Of a DNA stretch of 52,862 nt, positions 48,875 through 52,862 are shown in pieces. Position numbers and translations under genes: made by a program. The DNA is from Deltaproteobacteria bacterium. Its GTDB lineage: Bacteria; Desulfobacterota; Desulfobulbia; Desulfobulbales; Desulfurivibrionaceae. The first letter of the stretch is position 1. Each line of letters begins with the position of its first letter. The notes below the pieces were generated by a model. That model was not told the DNA's origin. It made no database searches and was given only the letters and a program-made list of their open reading frames with translations. The stretch is taken from contig JAJZRF010000014.1 in NCBI GenBank assembly GCA_021847425.1, positions 1 to 52,862 of the forward strand, read 5' to 3'.

Positions 48875-50713
48875 TCAGGGCAGCATCTTCAAACTTTGTG
48901 CCGCATTGATATTACCATTGGCAGCCGCCTTCTGGTACCACTTCTTGGCCTCGCCCATATCCTGCTTCACCCCGCCCCCGATCTCATACATATAGCCAAG
49001 ATAATACTGGGCCTCCGGATCGTTCTGCTTGGCGGCCTTCTGCCACCATTTGATCGCCTCCAGGTCGCTTTTCTTCACGCCCTTGCCAAGGCTGTACATG
49101 AAGCCAAGCCGGTACTGCGCCTTGGCCTGTCCCATCTCCGCCGCCTCGACGAAAAGTTTGTGGGCCTGCGCATAGTCCCGGGGAACCCCGTCGCCTTTAA
49201 AAAAACGCAACCCTTCTTCGTACAAAGTATTTTTGTCCTTGGCAACCGGCTTCGGCGGAAGGGGAGGAACAGCCTTGGCAACATGCTCCATCTTTGGCGA
49301 CTCCTTCACTTCCGCCTTAAGCTTTTTCTCCTCCGGCGCCAATGTCTTGGGCTCTGCTTGGACATGCGGTGGTTCAAGTTTTACTTGGGGCGGCGGCGAG
49401 ACAGCCGAGGCAACCTTTTGCCCGGCCTGCAACTGCGCCTTGGCCGAGGCGAGCCCTTTTCCCGCGGCAAGGGTCCACCACTTCCTGGCCTCATCCGGAC
49501 TCCTGGCAACCCCCTTGCCCTGACTATACATGGTGCCAAGCCGGAACATGGCCTCGGCCTGCCCATTTTCAGCCGCCTGCTGATAGAGTTTTGCGGCTTG
49601 CCCCAGGTCTTGCTCCATGGGGTCTGTCCCTGCCTCATATTTCACGGCCTGGGCATAAACAGAATCGGGTCCGCCCTGACCGGGCGCGTTCCAAACCCGG
49701 ATGGTACCATCCAGCCCAGCGGAAATGAGATATTTCCCGGAGGAGGGAATGGCCAGGGCAGTCACGGCAAGATCGTGTCCTTCATAAAAGTTGAACAGCT
49801 TGCCCCCGGTTCTCTGCCAGGACAAAATATCCCTGCTTTGGGTGGCGGCCATGACATAACGGCCATCGGGAGAATAAACTACGCTGTTCACCGGGTCGAG
49901 CTCCGGGTCTCGTAACACCCGCAAGCGCTCACCGGTCTCGGCATCCCAGGCATATACCGATCCGTCCCTGCTTCCGGTGACAAACTCCTTGCCGTCAGGG
50001 GAAAAAGCCACACACAACACCCAGTCGGCATGTCCTTGGATTGAACGGATCAAACGCACATTGACCGCATCCCACATGTCGATCTTTCCGCCCCAGTCCT
50101 CGGTGGTGACAATCTTTTTGCCGTCCGGCGAATAGGCAAGGGCCAGAAGATTCTCCTTGCTTTCCGCCTCAGTGGTTTCAAGGGTGCCGTATTTCACGTT
50201 CCAGATACGGAGGCTGTTATCGTTGCTCACAGAGGCAATGCGATTGCCGTCCGGGGAAAAAGCCAGGTCATTGATCTGCTGGGTGTGCCCCCGCATGTCC
50301 TGCAGCAGTTGGCCGTTTGCCAGATCCCATATCTGCACGGTATGGCCACGCCGCCCGCCTTCGTTCACCGCTGCGGCAAGCAACCGGCCATCAGGAGAGA
50401 AGGCCACGTTATCCGCGCTTTCCAAATCCTTGCCCAAGGTAAGCAGAGCCTTGCCCGTGTTAAAATCCCAAACCTTGACGGATCCATTATCACCGGCAGA
50501 GGCAATTTTTTGGCCATCGGGAGAACAGGCCACCCCATTGATAATCTCTGCCTTTTGTCCCTGGATGGTTTTCACAAGATCGGGGTTGTCCGAGGCACCG
50601 GATGGTGTGGCCCAGACAGCAAGGAGAAGACACCCCGCCAAAAAAACAAAACCCATCTCCCGAGCAACCGAATTCCCCCTCCTGCACGAAAAAATACGCT
50701 GCAACACGGCCAT
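48875..50713 (-). CDS. Secreted WD40-Sel1 repeat protein
   Basis: 612 residues. A signal peptide or N-terminal anchor (MGFVFLAGCLLLAVWATPSGA) starts the protein. Seven WD40 repeats follow (about 45-340), each with SPDG and W-D/N-type ends (VKVWD, VQIWD, LRIWN, IDMWD, VYAWD, ILSWQ, IRVWN), enough for one seven-blade propeller. Sel1/TPR-like repeats then appear in two groups (about 360-430 and 500-610; AAEMGQAKAQYRLGFMYSLG), separated by a Pro/Lys-rich linker. Both repeat types bind proteins, so it is probably a periplasmic scaffold. Ligands unknown. A GGAGG site precedes the ATG. Monocistronic, ending at the bidirectional terminator. Confidence 0.9.
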   Translation of the reverse strand: MAVLQRIFSCRRGNSVAREMGFVFLAGCLLLAVWATPSGASDNPDLVKTIQGQKAEIINGVACSPDGQKIASAGDNGSVKVWDFNTGKALLTLGKDLESADNVAFSPDGRLLAAAVNEGGRRGHTVQIWDLANGQLLQDMRGHTQQINDLAFSPDGNRIASVSNDNSLRIWNVKYGTLETTEAESKENLLALAYSPDGKKIVTTEDWGGKIDMWDAVNVRLIRSIQGHADWVLCVAFSPDGKEFVTGSRDGSVYAWDAETGERLRVLRDPELDPVNSVVYSPDGRYVMAATQSRDILSWQRTGGKLFNFYEGHDLAVTALAIPSSGKYLISAGLDGTIRVWNAPGQGGPDSVYAQAVKYEAGTDPMEQDLGQAAKLYQQAAENGQAEAMFRLGTMYSQGKGVARSPDEARKWWTLAAGKGLASAKAQLQAGQKVASAVSPPPQVKLEPPHVQAEPKTLAPEEKKLKAEVKESPKMEHVAKAVPPLPPKPVAKDKNTLYEEGLRFFKGDGVPRDYAQAHKLFVEAAEMGQAKAQYRLGFMYSLGKGVKKSDLEAIKWWQKAAKQNDPEAQYYLGYMYEIGGGVKQDMGEAKKWYQKAAANGNINAAQSLKMLP

Positions 50714-50848
50714 GCCACCTCCATCGAGTTCTAGGTGTAACGCGAATCAGAAAGAAACGGACTGATATGACGGCTTGTCACCTCTCTGCCCATAACGCAC
50801 CATTGTATATGCAGAATGACCAGGAAAACAAGCAGGATATTTAGACAT

Positions 50849-50887
50849 AAAAAAAGGCAGGCAGATACCGTGGTATCCACCTGCCTT
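50849..50887 (-). terminator. Rho-independent terminator of the tatA-like genes
   Basis: AAGGCAGG (50854-50861) pairs with CCTGCCTT (50880-50887), and inside it ATACC (50865-50869) with GGTAT (50872-50876). On the minus strand it ends in a run of seven T. Confidence 0.85.
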
Positions 50888-50988
50888 GTTAGGCGCAACA
50901 ATCGCCCGTGCTTATTTTAGGAGCCGCTATGAAATAATAACCGCTTTCCCGACCCTTCCTCGCAACTCCCTCGGCGACATTATTTATT

Positions 50989-51210
50989 TTACAACGGCTT
51001 GGCCAGTTCCTTGACCTTGTCGACTTCCTCCTTGAAAGAAGCAACCTCTTTCACGCCGGGCACGGATTCTTCCGCCTCGCGCAGTCCTTTTTTAAAGGAA
51101 GAGATGGCCTGCCCAAGACCGGAGCCGATTTCCGGCAACTTCTTCCCGCCAAAGACCAAAAAAGCGATCCCCAAGATAACAATCAATTCCGGAGTACCCA
51201 AGCCAAACAT
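50989..51210 (-). CDS. tatA: TatA/E family twin-arginine translocase subunit (copy 2)
   Basis: 73 residues. One N-terminal membrane helix (GTPELIVILGIAFLVFGGKK), followed by the conserved LPEIGSGLGQAISSFKKGL amphipathic helix with the FGxxKLPEIG signature of TatA/E. The acidic and basic C-terminal tail is short. TatA forms the pore for folded proteins carrying twin-arginine signals. ATG 51210 (MFGLG) was chosen over ATG 51216 because the AGGAGG site then sits about 6 nt away and the start matches the paralog. Confidence 0.9.
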   Translation of the reverse strand: MFGLGTPELIVILGIAFLVFGGKKLPEIGSGLGQAISSFKKGLREAEESVPGVKEVASFKEEVDKVKELAKPL

Positions 51211-51259
51211 ATCCATCCTCCTTTTGTAGAATCATTACAAACAAACACGCAGTATCGTT

Positions 51260-51454
51260 TCAGGCGGAACCGGAGCCCCCTTCCTTGTTTTTTCCTTCGA
51301 TTTTTTCCTGCTTGTCCGCATCCTGTGTGGCTTTTTTAAAGTTCTTGATACCCTGCCCGATTCCCGATCCGATTTCAGGCAGTTTGCCCGCGCCAAAGAT
51401 GATGACGATTATCACCAGAATAACAATGAGTTCCGGCATTCCAAGTCCAAACAT
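51260..51454 (-). CDS. tatA: TatA/E family twin-arginine translocase subunit (copy 1)
   Basis: 64 residues, starting [19 protein letters not shown] single helix and [20 protein letters not shown] mark it as TatA/E. The tail is short and charged ([14 protein letters not shown]). A ribosome-binding site AAAGGGG precedes the ATG. It lies 49 bp upstream of the second TatA-like gene on the same strand. No tatB or tatC is in the window. The duplication is common in this group of bacteria and may reflect different expression. Confidence 0.88.
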   Translation of the reverse strand: MFGLGMPELIVILVIIVIIFGAGKLPEIGSGIGQGIKNFKKATQDADKQEKIEGKNKEGGSGSA

Positions 51455-51602
51455 GAGAAACCCCTTTCAGCTGGCGACGATTATGGTGGATCAGCCCGAC
51501 CGTACAACCAAGGGACAAACCCATTTATTAATATGTACACCATAAAGGGGCAAATAAGCAACTCCATTTTCATTTTGAATGTTTCAGCCACGCGGGTGTG
51601 AC

Positions 51603-51643
51603 TTGACGAAATTCCTGTTTACACCAGTAATACTTTGTATTAC
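51603..51643 (+). promoter_or_regulatory. Promoter with 17-bp palindromic operator
   Basis: TTGACG (51603-51608) is a good -35 box. A perfect palindrome GTAATAC-TTT-GTATTAC spans 51627-51643, covering the expected -10 region. This is the layout of an autoregulated operator. It lies 41 bp before the regulator ATG. Confidence 0.6.
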
Positions 51644-51683
51644 GATCGTCTCACATCTCCTTTCATCCCTCCAGAGGAAAGAC

Positions 51684-51959
51684 ATGCGCACGAAAAAACC
51701 CGAGACCATCACCTTCAAGGCCGATGAAACACTGGCCGAAGCCCTGCACAAGGTGCCGAATAAATCAGAATTTATCAGAAACGCCATCCTGAATGCCCTA
51801 GAAAATGGCTGCCCGCTCTGCCAAGGGACCGGCATTCTGACCTCGGAACAACGCACCCACTGGGCCAAATTCCTCAACACGCATTCCCTGCAGAAATGCG
51901 ATGCCTGCAAGGCCGTGCATCTGGTCTGCGGAACGGACGAAATTCCATGCCAACATTAA
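51684..51959 (+). CDS. Ribbon-helix-helix/zinc-ribbon regulator, probable metal sensor
   Basis: 91 residues. The N-terminus resembles a CopG/NikR-type ribbon-helix-helix DNA-binding fold ([19 protein letters not shown], then [12 protein letters not shown]). The C-terminal half holds paired Cys/His positions: C43/C46, C72/C75, H79, C82, C89, H91. These could bind zinc or another metal. It overlaps a ZnuA-type metal-binding protein gene by 13 bp, so it is inferred to be a metal-responsive repressor of that uptake operon. An AGAGGAAAG site precedes ATG 51684; the longer frame from 51579 would cover the promoter. Confidence 0.75.
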   Translation: MRTKKPETITFKADETLAEALHKVPNKSEFIRNAILNALENGCPLCQGTGILTSEQRTHWAKFLNTHSLQKCDACKAVHLVCGTDEIPCQH

Positions 51960-52862
51960 ACCTTTCCAGACTCTTTTCCGCCGCTGTTCTTTTTCTATCC
52001 ATTGCCTGCGGGACAACCATCGGCATGGCCGCGACAGGGCCAGCGGCTAAAACGCAGATCTTCGTCACCGTGCCGCCCCAGGCATATCTTGCCGAAAGAA
52101 TCGGCGACGATGCAGTGGAGGTGCACATCCTGGTCGGCAAAGGGCAAGACCCGCACACCTTTGAACCAACCCCGCGCCAGGCCGCCGCCCTGGCGCGGGC
52201 CGGCCTGTTTTTCACCGTGGATATCCCCTTCGAGAAGCAACTGGTGGCCAAGGTCACGGCCAGCAATCATAATTTGCAGGTTGTCGACTCCACCAGGGGC
52301 ATTGTCAGATTGCCGCTTACGGAGCCCGACCACGACGAAGAACCAATCAAAGAAACACACTCCGGCAGTGAAGCAGACCCCCATACCTGGCTGGCCACGG
52401 ATAACCTGCGGATCATGGCCGACAACATGGCGGCGGCCATGATCGCCGCGATGCCGGCCCGCAAAAAGACCCTGCAGAAAAATCTCGCCTCCCTCCAGAA
52501 CGAGATCCGCGCCCTGGACAAACGTCTGAGCGCGGTCCTGAGCCCTTCCCGGGGCAAGACCTTTTACGTGTTCCATCCGGCCTTTGGCTATTTTGCCCAT
52601 GCCTATGGCCTGAAACAGAAGAGTGTGGAAATCAACGGCAAATCCCCCACCCCGAGGCAGCTTACCGCTCTTGTCCGTCAGGCCAGGCAGGACGGGGTGC
52701 GCACCATCTTTGTTCAGCCGCAATTCGACAGCAAGAGCGCCGATACCGTGGCCCAGGCCATCAACGGGGCCGTGGTCCCCATCGACCCCCTGAATCAGGA
52801 CGTGTTGCACAATCTCGCCACCATTGCTGCCGCTATTGAGCAATCGCTGAGGGGGGCACCCC
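51947..52862 (+). CDS. znuA: ZnuA-type zinc/metal ABC transporter substrate-binding protein (truncated by window edge)
   Basis: 305 residues to the window edge, no stop yet. It has a hydrophobic signal ([20 protein letters not shown]; possible lipobox at SIAC). Metal ligands match the TroA/ZnuA family: [13 protein letters not shown] (His), [14 protein letters not shown] (His), [17 protein letters not shown] (His), and the Asp region [12 protein letters not shown] short His/Asp/Glu-rich segment precedes the second His (residues about 125-143), typical of zinc-binding ZnuA. It begins inside the regulator gene with a 13 bp overlap, so translation is coupled. The permease and ATPase genes are expected beyond the window. 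Confidence 0.88.
   Translation, partial: MPTLNLSRLFSAAVLFLSIACGTTIGMAATGPAAKTQIFVTVPPQAYLAERIGDDAVEVHILVGKGQDPHTFEPTPRQAAALARAGLFFTVDIPFEKQLVAKVTASNHNLQVVDSTRGIVRLPLTEPDHDEEPIKETHSGSEADPHTWLATDNLRIMADNMAAAMIAAMPARKKTLQKNLASLQNEIRALDKRLSAVLSPSRGKTFYVFHPAFGYFAHAYGLKQKSVEINGKSPTPRQLTALVRQARQDGVRTIFVQPQFDSKSADTVAQAINGAVVPIDPLNQDVLHNLATIAAAIEQSLRGAP

Overview
The window reads as chromosome of a fairly GC-rich anaerobic member of the Desulfobacterota, probably near the Desulfobulbales. This is inferred from gene content: an ADP-forming acetate-CoA ligase beside a CoA-transferase/GNAT fusion, a YgiQ radical SAM protein, many two-component proteins, a TauE/TIGR02186 pair and a possible selenoprotein. 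No rRNA, tRNA, CRISPR array, transposase or phage gene was seen. Coding density is high and most genes have overlapping or closely spaced neighbours.

Layout. 1-3254: housekeeping genes (partial unknown, methyltransferase, pirin, small membrane protein, metallophosphoesterase). 3262-20046 (minus strand): a compact ten-gene operon and the most unusual part of the window. In transcription order it encodes dikinase-like protein D, a receiver, a histidine kinase, dikinase-like proteins C and B, two MshEN-DUF202 membrane proteins, a second histidine kinase, a second receiver, and dikinase-like protein A. The four dikinase-like proteins (850-867 aa) keep the ATP-grasp and phospho-histidine domains of PEP synthase/PPDK, but their C-terminal third is a shared domain that is not the PEP/pyruvate TIM barrel. 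The two membrane proteins carry five blocks of about six heptads with arginine at nearly every second heptad position, each followed by hydrophobic segments. I know of no described system with this make-up. It looks like a signal-controlled phosphoryl-transfer machine at the membrane with an unknown acceptor.

20072-24052: a hairpin terminator or attenuator just before that operon, then TIGR02186, TauE/SafE and UspA-like genes behind a good sigma-54 promoter with three TTGAAACA sites, and next to them an NtrC-type activator. 24349-28015: a small zinc-ribbon ORF with an in-frame UGA, a Cys-rich small protein, a ClC channel with CBS domains, and a dGTPase-like protein. 28284-33922: an acetate/acetyl-CoA operon resembling a rewired acuABC set (AcuC-like deacetylase, AcuB-like CBS protein, ADP-forming ligase, CoA-transferase fused to GNAT). 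33971-35750: three receiver proteins. 35925-37300: class II aldolase with a strong terminator. 37310-44631: P-II-like protein, membrane protein, solute-binding protein, hybrid kinase, RtcB and YgiQ.

44870-46883: a membrane-anchored HTH protein, a secreted protein and a Tat-type Rieske protein, preceded by a structured leader. 47090-48849: leuB and a cyclophilin. 48875-51454: a WD40/Sel1 protein and two TatA-like proteins. 51627-52862: a ribbon-helix-helix/zinc-ribbon regulator with a palindromic operator, overlapping the start of a ZnuA-type metal-binding protein that runs off the window.
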